Notes under the pieces: model-generated
The model's database searches: none
What the model was told of the DNA's origin: nothing
The model's input: the letters and a program-made list of their open reading frames with translations, nothing else
Source of the DNA: Anaerofustis stercorihominis
Lineage (GTDB): Bacteria > Bacillota > Clostridia > Eubacteriales > Anaerofustaceae
Reading direction: 5' to 3'
Length of the DNA: 57,847 bases
NCBI RefSeq assembly: GCF_005844425.1
Contig: NZ_SPHL01000010.1
Location: forward strand, 1-57,847
Position numbers and translations under genes: made by a program
In this document: piece by piece, positions 34,633-42,623 of the stretch
Position numbering within the stretch: the first letter of the stretch is position 1
How the letters are laid out: every line of letters starts with the position of its first letter

Positions 34633-35955
34633 ATGTTTCAGGCTTTAGGTGATAAATTACAAGAAACTTTTAAAAAGTTAAGAGGAAAAGGAAAACTTAC
34701 AGAAAAAGATATCGATGCAGCTTTAAGAGAAATAAGAATGTCCTTACTTGAAGCTGATGTAAACTATAAAGTAGTAAAAACATTTGCAAAAAATTTAAAA
34801 GAAAAATGTATGGGGGAAGAGGTTTTAAAATCTTTGACTCCGGGACAACAAGTTATTAAGATAGTTAACAATGAACTTATCGATTTGCTTGGAGGGGAAA
34901 GCAGAGATATAAACTTTTCATCCACTCCTCCGACTGTTATCATGGTTGTCGGGGTACAAGGTAGTGGTAAAACTACAAGTATCGGTAAAATGGGTAACTA
35001 TTTTAAAAATAAAAAGAATAAAAAAGTTGTGTTTGTAGCTTGTGATATTCATAGAGCCGCAGCGGTAGATCAACTTAAAATTCTTGGTGAAGGTCTTGAT
35101 ATTGAAGTATTTTCACTTGATAGTAAAGATGCAGGAAAGATTGCAAAAAAAGGTGTTGAATATGCAAAAAGTAAAGGCGCCGATATTGTAATCGTGGATA
35201 CGGCAGGTAGACAACATGTTGACAGTGAAATGATGGAAGAAGCCGTAAAGGTTAAGAAAGTTATTAATCCTGACGAAACACTATTTGTAATAGACTCTTT
35301 AATGGGACAACAAGCCGTAGATGCAGCAAAAGCTTTCGATGAAAATCTTGAAATTACAGGTTTCATTCTTTCAAAACTTGACTCTGATGCAAGAGGCGGT
35401 GCGGCACTTAGTGTTACTTATATAACAAATAAGCCTATTAAGTTTTCTGCATTTGGTGAAAAAATGGAAGACTTTGAACCTTTCCATCCTGATAGAGTAG
35501 CTTCAAGAATTCTTGGTATGGGTGACGTTCTTTCTTTAATAGAAAAAGCGGAAAGCGTATATAACGAAGAAGAAGCTAAGAAGATGGAAGCAAAATTAAG
35601 AAAGAACTCTTTTACTTTGGAAGATTTTCTTGATCAAATGGAAAGCATGAGTAAAATGGGTGGAATTGAAAGTATACTATCTATGCTTCCGGGTGCCGGA
35701 AAGCTTAAGAATTTATCAATAGATGAAAGAGAGCTTGTAAGACAAAAGGCAATAATACAGTCAATGACAATAAAGGAAAGACAAAATCCAAGTATCATCA
35801 ATGCCAGCAGAAGAAAGAGAATAGCTGCTGGAAGCGGTACAAAAGTAAGTGATGTAAATAAACTTTTAACGGGATTTGAACAAAGTAAAAAAATGATGAA
35901 ACAGCTTAATTCAGGTAAGATGAGATTACCTAAGATGAAATTCCCGTTTATGTAA
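34633..35955 (+). CDS. ffh: Signal recognition particle protein Ffh
   Basis: 440 residues. N domain, then a GTPase domain with G1 GVQGSGKTTS (about residue 104), D-T-A-G-R, the loop S-K-L-D-S-D-A-R-G-G-A-A-L-S and the closing G-x-G-D segment. A methionine-rich M domain (residues about 300-440; M-M-K-Q-L-N-S-G-K-M-R-L-P-K-M-K-F-P-F-M) binds SRP RNA and signal peptides. It targets membrane proteins cotranslationally. Followed by rpsP with a weak hairpin between. Confidence 0.97.
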   Translation: MFQALGDKLQETFKKLRGKGKLTEKDIDAALREIRMSLLEADVNYKVVKTFAKNLKEKCMGEEVLKSLTPGQQVIKIVNNELIDLLGGESRDINFSSTPPTVIMVVGVQGSGKTTSIGKMGNYFKNKKNKKVVFVACDIHRAAAVDQLKILGEGLDIEVFSLDSKDAGKIAKKGVEYAKSKGADIVIVDTAGRQHVDSEMMEEAVKVKKVINPDETLFVIDSLMGQQAVDAAKAFDENLEITGFILSKLDSDARGGAALSVTYITNKPIKFSAFGEKMEDFEPFHPDRVASRILGMGDVLSLIEKAESVYNEEEAKKMEAKLRKNSFTLEDFLDQMESMSKMGGIESILSMLPGAGKLKNLSIDERELVRQKAIIQSMTIKERQNPSIINASRRKRIAAGSGTKVSDVNKLLTGFEQSKKMMKQLNSGKMRLPKMKFPFM

Positions 35956-36023
35956 CAAGTCAAAAAAGAAATTTAATTTCTTTAATATAAAAATATAATT
36001 ATTAAAATAAAAGGAGAAAAAAC

Positions 36024-36266
36024 ATGGCAGTAAAAATCAGATTAAAAAGAATGGGTTCAAAAAAACAACCATACTACAGAATCGTAGTAGCAGATGAAAG
36101 AACAGCAAGAGATGGTAAAAGCATCGACTTAATTGGTAGATATAAACCAGTTGGAGAAAAAAGCATTGAAATTAATGCTGAAAAAGCTCAAGAATGGTTA
36201 AACAAAGGTGCTAAACCAACTGATACTGTTGCTAAGTTATTCAAACAAAACGGTATTATAAAATAA
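36024..36266 (+). CDS. rpsP: 30S ribosomal protein S16
   Basis: 80 residues. It begins with the S16 pattern [22 protein letters not shown] and includes G-R-Y-K-P. Part of the 30S small subunit. Strong AAAGGAGAA ribosome site. khpA follows after 12 bases, the conserved Firmicutes order. Confidence 0.97.
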   Translation: MAVKIRLKRMGSKKQPYYRIVVADERTARDGKSIDLIGRYKPVGEKSIEINAEKAQEWLNKGAKPTDTVAKLFKQNGIIK

Positions 36267-36278
36267 TAGGAGACCAAT

Positions 36279-36509
36279 ATGGTTGAATTAATTGAAACAA
36301 TTGCAAAAGCTTTGGTTGACAGTCCCGAAGAAGTTTGTGTAAAACAAATTGAAAAGGAACATTTAACAGTAATTAAGCTTAAAGTTGCTAAAGATGACAT
36401 GGGTAAAGTTATCGGAAAGCAAGGTAGAATTGCGAAAGCAATAAGAAATGTTTTAAAAGCTGCTGCAATAAAAGCTGATAAAAGGGTTGTTTTAGATATT
36501 GAAGAATAA
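36279..36509 (+). CDS. khpA: KH-domain RNA-binding protein KhpA
   Basis: 76 residues consisting of one KH domain with the G-K-V-I-G-K-Q-G-R-I-A-K-A-I-R loop. KhpA, often paired with KhpB, binds RNA and affects cell elongation in related bacteria. In many Firmicutes rimM, trmD and rplS follow. Here the cluster ends at a terminator and a convergent DUF4186 gene, so those genes must be elsewhere. Confidence 0.93.
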   Translation: MVELIETIAKALVDSPEEVCVKQIEKEHLTVIKLKVAKDDMGKVIGKQGRIAKAIRNVLKAAAIKADKRVVLDIEE

Positions 36510-36510
36510 A

Positions 36511-36550
36511 AATAAGAACTCAAACTATTATTGTTTGGGTTCTTTTTTAT
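36511..36550. terminator. Bidirectional terminator between khpA and the DUF4186 gene
   Basis: AAGAACTCAAAC / GTTTGGGTTCTT arms (36514-36525 and 36533-36544) with one T-G pair and T runs outward. The left part overlaps the last codons and stop of the minus-strand gene. Confidence 0.85.
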
Positions 36551-36902
36551 ATTCTTTTTTTATCCATTCCATTATTACTTTTACTATGTATTCTTGTTCT
36601 TCTTGATTAAGTTGTTTATTTTTTTGTATATGGTGCCATTTATATAAACAATTTCTGCAGCATGTTGCTGTAGCATGCTGAGCGATGAATACAGGGTGGT
36701 TTTTAGTTGGTGTTTGTTTTCCATCGTTTTTTATGTACTGTGGTGCTATTCTTTTTTCTATGAAGTCAAAAGCATGGCTTTTAATTGTATTTATACCTTT
36801 TTTATCAATATATTCTATATCTTTCTTCTTTAAATGAAAACTGCTTCTAAATTTAGATTTTGATAAAGCATTTAATTTATCTTGAATGTATTTTTCGTTC
36901 AT
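36528..36902 (-). CDS. DUF4186-family protein
   Basis: 124 residues. The sequence R-S-S-F-H-L-K-K-K-D, A-F-D-F-I-E-K-R-I-A-P, N-D-G-K-Q-T-P and H-P-V-F-I-A-Q-H-A-T-A-T-C-C-R-N-C-L-Y-K-W-H is that of DUF4186, a conserved small cytosolic family of unknown function. The H-A-T-A-T-C-C-R-x-C-L-x-K-W-H block, with several His and Cys residues, could bind metal. Single gene, convergent with khpA. Confidence 0.85.
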   Translation of the reverse strand: MNEKYIQDKLNALSKSKFRSSFHLKKKDIEYIDKKGINTIKSHAFDFIEKRIAPQYIKNDGKQTPTKNHPVFIAQHATATCCRNCLYKWHHIQKNKQLNQEEQEYIVKVIMEWIKKEYKKEPKQ

Positions 36903-37050
36903 TATAAGTTCCTTTTATAATATTTATTAGATATATTTATGTTATACAAGTCATTATATGTTTTGTCAATATTGTAGCTATTTTTTTAATTTATTTATTG
37001 GGGGATAAAATTTTATGATATAATAAAAATAATTAAAAGGAGGTACGAAA

Positions 37051-37434
37051 ATGAATTTTAGATTTGGGCATACAAGCATAAGAGTCTTTGATTTAGATAA
37101 GAGCTTGGAGTTTTACGTAGGAGCTCTTGGAATGAAGGAAACAAGAAGAAAAGATTATCCTGGAGATTTTTGTTTAGTATTTTTGGAAGATGTTAACAAA
37201 ACTTGTGAAGTTGAACTAACATATAATTATGATCCTGAAAAACCATATGAAATCGGAAACGGATTTGCTCACCTTGCATTTTATGTTGAAGATTTAGAAG
37301 CTGCGCACGATGAACTTGCCAAAAAAGGATACAAGGTAACAGATTTTTACGGATTAAAAGGAAATAAACCAAATTATTTCTTTGTTACAGATCCTGACGG
37401 TTATGATATAGAAATTATCAGAGAGAAAAAATAA
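37051..37434 (+). CDS. gloA: Glyoxalase I-like VOC-superfamily protein
   Basis: 127 residues comprising two beta-alpha-beta VOC modules. H7 in F-G-H-T-S-I-R-V, a glutamate in C-E-V-E-L-T-Y, H91-like in F-A-H-L-A-F-Y-V and E-I-I in D-I-E-I-I-R match the metal ligands of lactoylglutathione lyase. It may detoxify methylglyoxal, using glutathione or another thiol. The D-P-D-G-Y-D-I-E-I motif is typical. Good AAAGGAGG site. Single gene followed by a hairpin. Confidence 0.85.
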   Translation: MNFRFGHTSIRVFDLDKSLEFYVGALGMKETRRKDYPGDFCLVFLEDVNKTCEVELTYNYDPEKPYEIGNGFAHLAFYVEDLEAAHDELAKKGYKVTDFYGLKGNKPNYFFVTDPDGYDIEIIREKK

Positions 37435-37445
37435 TTTAAAAATTT

Positions 37446-37479
37446 AAAGAGGTAAATTTTTATTTATCTCTTCTTTTTT
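37446..37479 (+). terminator. Terminator after the glyoxalase-like gene
   Basis: AAGAGGTAAA / TTTATCTCTT hairpin (one G-T pair) followed by CTTTTTTT. Confidence 0.7.
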
Positions 37480-37560
37480 TATTATTAATTTGTTGACATA
37501 ATATTTATATAATAGTATATTGTTAAAAAATATAGTAAACAGTAAATTTTTATATGATAT

Positions 37561-37580
37561 TGTTAGCAATAACTAATGTT
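37561..37580. promoter_or_regulatory. Inverted-repeat operator at the ZIP promoter
   Basis: TGTTAGCAATAACTAATGTT. It matches TGTTAGCAGTTACTAACATT at 47119-47138 in 16 of 20 positions, sharing GTTAGCA-N-T-N-ACTAA. Both copies follow an ATGATAT(AA) element at the expected transcription start. It is a candidate binding site for a shared, probably zinc- or metal-responsive repressor. Confidence 0.6.
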
Positions 37581-37599
37581 TAGAATAAGGAGGGGAGTT

Positions 37600-38382
37600 A
37601 TGTTTAACATAAATACAATAATAGGAATTCTAATTCCGTTTTTAGGCACTTCTCTTGGTGCTGGATGTGTTTTTTTATTAAAAAAAGATATGAAGCGAAG
37701 TATGCAGAATTTACTTCTTGGGTTTGCCTCAGGAGTTATGGTTGCGGCTTCTGTATGGTCTTTATTAATTCCTTCAATAGATATGTCAGAAAGCTTGGGT
37801 AAATTTTCTTTTTTACCTGCAGCAATAGGTTTTATTCTTGGAATACTTTTTCTACTTTTACTTGATAAACTTATTCCGCATATGCACATAGATAATTCTA
37901 AAGAGGGGATGGAAAGCAGTCTTAAAAAATCAACAATGCTTGTTCTTGCGGTAACTCTTCATAATATACCTGAAGGAATGGCTGTTGGGGTAGTTTTTAG
38001 CGGATTTTTAACAAACAGTGCAGGTATAACTCTTGCAGGTGCAATTGCATTATCAGTAGGTATAGCGATTCAAAATTTTCCGGAAGGGGTTGTTATTTCA
38101 ATGCCTCTTATAAATGAAGGCGTAAGTAAAAAGAAGGCTTTTTCATATGGAGTATTGTCGGGGATTGTAGAGCCAATAGGTGCGTTTATTACGATTTTAT
38201 TATCATCATATATAGTATCATTTTTACCGTATTTATTGTCTTTTGCTGCAGGTGCAATGATATATGTTGTTGTTGAAGAGCTTATTCCAGAGTCTTCTAT
38301 TGGAAGTCACTCCAATTTGGGAACTATAGGTTTTTCTATAGGTTTTTTAATTATGATGATTTTAGACGTTGCTTTAGGTTAA
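37600..38382 (+). CDS. ZIP-family metal (zinc) transporter
   Basis: 260 residues from ATG 37600, which follows AAGGAGGGG; an upstream in-frame ATG lacks a site. Eight membrane helices are expected. The two ZIP metal-site helices are obvious: H-N-I-P-E-G (121-126) and Q-N-F-P-E-G (158-163). A histidine-containing loop P-H-M-H-I-D lies between helices 3 and 4. It most likely brings Zn2+ (or another divalent metal) into the cell. The operator-like repeat just upstream recurs before the CobW-type GTPase genes at 47 kb. Confidence 0.92.
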   Translation: MFNINTIIGILIPFLGTSLGAGCVFLLKKDMKRSMQNLLLGFASGVMVAASVWSLLIPSIDMSESLGKFSFLPAAIGFILGILFLLLLDKLIPHMHIDNSKEGMESSLKKSTMLVLAVTLHNIPEGMAVGVVFSGFLTNSAGITLAGAIALSVGIAIQNFPEGVVISMPLINEGVSKKKAFSYGVLSGIVEPIGAFITILLSSYIVSFLPYLLSFAAGAMIYVVVEELIPESSIGSHSNLGTIGFSIGFLIMMILDVALG

Positions 38383-38399
38383 TATAACGAGGTATACAA

Positions 38400-39743
38400 A
38401 TGAAAAAAAATATTTTTGTATTAAATATAAAAGATATAAATGAAATAACATTAAAGATAAAAAATAAAATTGAAACTATGGATAATGTTATTATTCAAAA
38501 AGATTTATATGAGAATAATATTCTAAAAAAAAGTATTAGTTTTGATTTTAATGATTATAATAACTTTAAAAATGAAATTGCTAATAATAAAGATATAACT
38601 GTTATTTTTGATACAAATAAATACCGTGATTTTGTTGAGTTAATGTTTGATGATAATTCACTAAATATAACTTTAGATGAAAATAATCTAGTAAATATTT
38701 TATTTGGTAAAAATAGTAATTATAAAATAATAGATTTAAGAATTGACGAAAATATAAATATAGATTTTAGCGGTATAAATATTATTAAAAATATTGATAA
38801 AAATAATTTCTCTTCTTTAAAAGAAAAACTTTTAAAAAGTTTTAGTGAAAACATAATAATATATGTAATAAAAGAAGATAAAACAGATAAAATAAAATTA
38901 AAAGATTTTGATGAATCTTTTACAGAAGAGGTTTTTACATTAGCCATAGATAAGCAGAATTTTACTGATGTAAAAGGAAGTTTTGATGCATTTATGGAAC
39001 TTATTGATTATCTTAGAAGCGATAAGGGTTGTCCTTGGGATAGAAAACAGACTCATAAGAGTTTAAAGAAACATTTAATAGAAGAGTCTTATGAGGTTCT
39101 TGATGCTCTTGATAAGGAAGATATGAATGCCTTAAGCGATGAACTTGGAGATTTACTTATGCAAATAGCTCTTCATAGTCAAATCGCTAAAGAAAGTAAA
39201 GAATTTGATTATAAAGATGTAATTTTAAATGTTGCAAGTAAATTAATAAGAAGGCATCCTTATGTGTTTTCAGATACTATTTTAGAAGGTGATGACACTG
39301 CTGCTGTTTGGAATAGTGTTAAAAAGGAAGAGAAGTCTTTTGTAAATTTTAGACAGACTTTATTAGATGTTCCAAAAGGTTTTCCGGCACTTTTATATGC
39401 GCAAAAAATTCAAAAGAGAGCAGGGGATGCAAATTTTGATTTTGCAGATTATAAAGAAGCTTTAAATAAACTTTATGAAGAAATTGAAGAGTTTAAAAAT
39501 GAAATAGGGAAAAATGAAGATAACCTATTTATGGAAGCCGGGGATTTGCTTTTTAGTGTAGTAAATGTTTTAAGGCTAATGGGAATAAACTCTGAAGAGG
39601 CTCTGAATTCTTCTACAAACAAGTTTATAAGCCGTTTTGTTTTAATGGAAGAACTAATCGAAAAGGATAGTAAAAATATAATGTGTTTGGACCAAGAAAA
39701 TTTGGAAAAATATTGGGAAATGGCTAAAATACTATTGAAATAA
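38400..39743 (+). CDS. mazG: MazG nucleoside-triphosphate pyrophosphohydrolase with an unusual N-terminal domain
   Basis: 447 residues. Residues about 198-447 are a full MazG protein (G-C-P-W-D-R-K-Q-T-H, E-E-S-Y-E-V-L-D-A-L and D-E-L-G-D-L-L-M-Q), with tandem NTP-PPase modules that hydrolyse noncanonical or house-cleaning NTPs. The first about 195 residues are Asn/Lys/Ile-rich. They take the place of the tetrapyrrole-methylase domain of YabN-type fusions but lack its G-x-G-P-G signature, so they look like a decayed methylase (inference). HU follows, as in the common yabN-hup order. Confidence 0.88.
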   Translation: MKKNIFVLNIKDINEITLKIKNKIETMDNVIIQKDLYENNILKKSISFDFNDYNNFKNEIANNKDITVIFDTNKYRDFVELMFDDNSLNITLDENNLVNILFGKNSNYKIIDLRIDENINIDFSGINIIKNIDKNNFSSLKEKLLKSFSENIIIYVIKEDKTDKIKLKDFDESFTEEVFTLAIDKQNFTDVKGSFDAFMELIDYLRSDKGCPWDRKQTHKSLKKHLIEESYEVLDALDKEDMNALSDELGDLLMQIALHSQIAKESKEFDYKDVILNVASKLIRRHPYVFSDTILEGDDTAAVWNSVKKEEKSFVNFRQTLLDVPKGFPALLYAQKIQKRAGDANFDFADYKEALNKLYEEIEEFKNEIGKNEDNLFMEAGDLLFSVVNVLRLMGINSEEALNSSTNKFISRFVLMEELIEKDSKNIMCLDQENLEKYWEMAKILLK

Positions 39744-39821
39744 ATAATTTTTTTGGTAAAATATAATCTAGAGTTTAAAAGTTGATATATCAACAAAAAT
39801 TAATTTGGAGGAAAATTTAGA

Positions 39822-40094
39822 ATGAATAAATCAGAATTAGTAAGCGCTTTAAGCGAAAAAACTGGACTTACAAAAAAAGAATGTGATAGCTGTTTAGGAG
39901 CATTTATTGAAACTGTAACAGAAACATTAAAAAAAGAAGATAAAGTTTCATTAGTAGGTTTCGGTACTTTTGAAGTAAGAGAAAGAGCTGAAAGAAAAGG
40001 TATCAATCCTCAAACTAAAGAACAAATTACTATTCCAGCAAGCAAAGCTCCAGTTTTCAAAGCAGGTAAAGCTTTAAAAGATTCTTTAAACTAA
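39822..40094 (+). CDS. hup: DNA-binding protein HU
   Basis: 90 residues, full length. M-N-K-S-E-L-V-S-A-L-S-E-K-T-G-L-T-K-K-E at the N-terminus, G-F-G-T-F-E-V-R-E-R-A-E-R-K-G-I-N-P-Q-T-K in the DNA-embracing arm and F-K-A-G-K-A-L-K-D at the end. Abundant nucleoid-compacting protein; the TAAAATATAAT region about 55 bases upstream and GGAGG site suggest strong expression. Confidence 0.98.
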   Translation: MNKSELVSALSEKTGLTKKECDSCLGAFIETVTETLKKEDKVSLVGFGTFEVRERAERKGINPQTKEQITIPASKAPVFKAGKALKDSLN

Positions 40095-40122
40095 TTAAAT
40101 TTTTTAATATAATAAAATAAAA

Positions 40123-40150
40123 AGATACCTAATATATAAGGTATTTTTTT
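40123..40150 (+). terminator. Terminator of hup
   Basis: ATACCT / AGGTAT hairpin followed by seven T residues. Confidence 0.75.
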
Positions 40151-40198
40151 ATTGTTCTTTATGTTATAATAATTTTACTAAAAAATGGGAGTGATACG

Positions 40199-41479
40199 AT
40201 GCCAGAGTACGATGCAATTATACTTAATTTAGACGGCAGTAAAAAGTTTTATGAAATAGGTTCATTTGCTGCATTTATGGAAAGTGATATGAAATTTAAG
40301 GCTGTTTGTGCGGGAGGCATGGGAGCCGTAAATGCTGCTTTTTTTTCTATGAAAGATATGGATAAGATTGTTAAATTTTGGACAATGGCAGTTGGAAAGA
40401 ATTTGTTTAAAGTAAACAATCTTATAGCAGGTTTATATGAACATTCATGGTCTAAGTTATCTAAAAAAAGCTTTGTTAAAGAGTTTACAAAATTTCTATC
40501 TACAGATAAAAGATTAAAAGATCTTAAAAAAGCTTTAAGAGAATATATAAATGAAGATGATGTAAGAAATAGCGATATTAAGCTTTTTTTTGATGTAATA
40601 GATTTAAACACAATGGAGTTTTCATCTTTAAGTATTGATGATATTCCCAAAGGCCAGCTTCATTCATATATTCTACTTTGTGTATGTTTCCCTGAAATTT
40701 CAAATATGGACTCAAATATGGGGGGAATGCAAAATTATAATGGTAATTTAATTGATGTACTTGTGGAAAATGGATACGAAAATATAATATCCACAGAAGA
40801 AATGGTAGATAAATCTTCATTGAAAAAAATAACAATAATTAAAAGCAGTGACTTTTTGGAACTTGAGGATAAATACAGTACCGATATAATGAAAGAGCAT
40901 ATAAAAATAGGATATTTGAATACATTAAAAGTTTTAAAAAAGGTCTGTGGAAAATATTATTATATAAATTTTGAAAATGATTCTTCTTATACTTTATTTG
41001 AAAAGCATATGGGAGATAGTTTTAATGATAATAAAGATTATTTGATTATGGAGCTTTTAGATTTAGATTCTAACAATAAGAATTTAATAAGAAAAACTCT
41101 TTGTGATATGATAAGATTTTCTGAATATAGAAAAGAGAATAATGCTTTAATTTCCTTAATGGAAAATTTATCTAACATATTAGGCATTGAAGAAAAAGAA
41201 AAATATACCTTTACGAAGTTAAAAAATGAAATTGAAAAAATATATAAACACGAAGTTAATTCTCATTTAAGAAAAATTGAAGATAAGAACTATTTATCAA
41301 AAATGATAAATAGTAAAGAAGAGATTTTAAGTGTGAATAAAGATAATTTCTTGGATTATTTTTTAGTTCTTGTAAGTGCAAATCCAAGAAATTATGAAAG
41401 ACTTTATGTTAATATTTTTAATAAAATAAACGATAAAATGAGACTTGGCATTGTAACATTATTATATTTACTATATTAA
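40199..41479 (+). CDS. Patatin-like protein with degenerate catalytic site
   Basis: 426 residues. The first about 200 residues follow the patatin fold order: a glycine-loop region (L-D-G-S-K-K-F-Y-E-I-G-S-F-A-A-F) and then C-A-G-G-M-G-A-V-N-A-A (37-47), where active patatins have G-x-S-x-G. The nucleophile serine position is G40. Further on, N181-G-N183 stands where the catalytic D-G-G/A would be. Both dyad residues are therefore absent and it is probably not a phospholipase. The C-terminal 220 residues are helical and charged and not recognised. Single gene with its own TATAAT and terminator. Confidence 0.65.
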   Translation: MPEYDAIILNLDGSKKFYEIGSFAAFMESDMKFKAVCAGGMGAVNAAFFSMKDMDKIVKFWTMAVGKNLFKVNNLIAGLYEHSWSKLSKKSFVKEFTKFLSTDKRLKDLKKALREYINEDDVRNSDIKLFFDVIDLNTMEFSSLSIDDIPKGQLHSYILLCVCFPEISNMDSNMGGMQNYNGNLIDVLVENGYENIISTEEMVDKSSLKKITIIKSSDFLELEDKYSTDIMKEHIKIGYLNTLKVLKKVCGKYYYINFENDSSYTLFEKHMGDSFNDNKDYLIMELLDLDSNNKNLIRKTLCDMIRFSEYRKENNALISLMENLSNILGIEEKEKYTFTKLKNEIEKIYKHEVNSHLRKIEDKNYLSKMINSKEEILSVNKDNFLDYFLVLVSANPRNYERLYVNIFNKINDKMRLGIVTLLYLLY

Positions 41480-41508
41480 AAAAAGCAAGGTGGGTACCCC
41501 TTGCTTTT
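41478..41508. terminator. Bidirectional terminator between the patatin-like gene and tadA
   Basis: AAAAGCAAGG / CCTTGCTTTT arms around TGGGTACC, with A/T runs on both sides; serves convergent genes. Confidence 0.88.
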
Positions 41509-41944
41509 ATTTTTTTCTTATTGTTTTAAAAAAATCTTTTATTAATGTTTTACATTTATCTTCTTCTATTCCTGCATATACTTCTATTTTCTTAGCTTTA
41601 TTGTCATTTAAGAGATTATATTTGCTTCCACACGCTCCGTAGTTTATATCCATTGCTCCATATACTACTTTATCTATTTTAGCGTTTATTATAGCTCCTG
41701 TGCACATAGGACAGGGCTCTAATGTTGAATATATGGTGCAACCGCTTAAATTATATGTATTAAGTTCTTTGCAAGCCTCTTTAATTGCTATTATTTCTGC
41801 ATGAGCCGTTGAATCATTTCTCTTTATAACTTCATTGTGGGCTTTTGATATTACTTTATTGTTTTTTACAATAACTGCGCCCACAGGAATGTCATCATTG
41901 CTTTTTTTAGCTTCTTCTAAAGCTAGAAGTATATATTCATTCAT
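41507..41944 (-). CDS. tadA: tRNA adenosine-34 deaminase TadA
   Basis: 145 residues. Zinc-dependent cytidine-deaminase fold with H-A-E (S-T-A-H-A-E-I-I-A-I, about residue 52) and P-C-P-M-C (about 82), so all catalytic and zinc ligands are present. It converts A34 to inosine in tRNA-Arg. Its ATG overlaps the TAA stop of queT (TAATG), so the two tRNA-related genes are translationally coupled. Confidence 0.93.
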   Translation of the reverse strand: MNEYILLALEEAKKSNDDIPVGAVIVKNNKVISKAHNEVIKRNDSTAHAEIIAIKEACKELNTYNLSGCTIYSTLEPCPMCTGAIINAKIDKVVYGAMDINYGACGSKYNLLNDNKAKKIEVYAGIEEDKCKTLIKDFFKTIRKK

Positions 41945-42423
41945 TAGTGAGATAAAAGTGTCCTTAATTTTTCATTTTTTTCTATTATTAATAATAGAGG
42001 AAGTCCTATAACATATAGGCTTATAGCTTGTCCAATGCATACGCTTATAAATCCTGCAATGAATGGAACTGCTGACATTTTGTATAAAACAAAACCAACA
42101 AATATACCGTTAAAAAGTATACTTGGAATTCCTACAAGGTATTTGTTTTTTATTTTACTGGCAACCATTCCCGCAAGTAAAGTAGCAAGAGAACCGAAGG
42201 CGATATCGATTATTCCAAAAGGACTTGCAAGGTTTGATAAAATGCATCCTACAAATAATCCCGGAACAGCCGATGGTGTAAAGTATACCAATACATTTAG
42301 AGCTTCAGATATTCTTACTTGATTTTCTCCAAAAGCAAGTGGAGAGATAAGCATTGTGCATACTGTGTAGATAGCTGCTATTATTGCAGCTTTTGTGATA
42401 AATTGAATTTTACTGTTTTGCAT
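41944..42423 (-). CDS. queT: QueT, queuosine-precursor ECF S component
   Basis: 159 residues with about five or six membrane helices. The QueT pattern is visible: A-I-Y-T-V-C-T-M, the conserved F-G-E-N-Q-V-R-I-S-E-A-L near residue 32, G-L-F-V-G-C-I-L-S-N and P-F-G-I-I-D-I-A-F-G-S-L-A-T. It takes up a queuosine precursor (preQ0/preQ1 class) using shared ECF energising units encoded elsewhere. It is fused in translation to tadA. Its leader contains complex inverted repeats that may form a regulatory RNA. Confidence 0.92.
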   Translation of the reverse strand: MQNSKIQFITKAAIIAAIYTVCTMLISPLAFGENQVRISEALNVLVYFTPSAVPGLFVGCILSNLASPFGIIDIAFGSLATLLAGMVASKIKNKYLVGIPSILFNGIFVGFVLYKMSAVPFIAGFISVCIGQAISLYVIGLPLLLIIEKNEKLRTLLSH

Positions 42424-42563
42424 AATTGGCTCCTATCCACCACAAAAAAGCTCTTATAAAAAGAGTTCGTGGTATTTGTTATATATAATAACAAGTATAA
42501 CAGCCTTAGGTACCCCTAAAGGGTATATGAAAAACCATGAAACCACGACGTTTCATATACCAG
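42424..42563 (-). promoter_or_regulatory. Structured leader upstream of queT (possible riboswitch)
   Basis: On the minus strand, an outer hairpin GGTATATGAAA / TTTCATATACC (about 42524-42562) encloses TCGTGGT. Farther downstream ACCACGA is its exact complement and starts a second structure, ACCAC ... CTCTT-TTTAT-AAGAG-C-TTTTTT-GTGGT, ending just before the AGGAG site. CTCTTTTTATAAGAGCTTTTTT could act as a terminator. I could not match preQ1-I, II or III consensus motifs by eye. Confidence 0.45.
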
Positions 42564-42564
42564 T

Positions 42565-42594
42565 AAAAACAAGAGGGAAGTCCCTCTTGTTTTT
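42565..42594 (-). terminator. Terminator of glmS
   Basis: AAAAACAAGAGGGA / TCCCTCTTGTTTTT hairpin, 30 bases after the glmS stop on the minus strand. Confidence 0.92.
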
Positions 42595-42623
42595 GCCTCT
42601 TATACTAAATGTTATTAACCTTA

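Noticed and set aside
35964-35983. Terminator between ffh and rpsP
   Set aside because: AAAGAAAT/ATTTCTTT forms a weak A/T-only stem with no proper T run, so it was not listed as a terminator.
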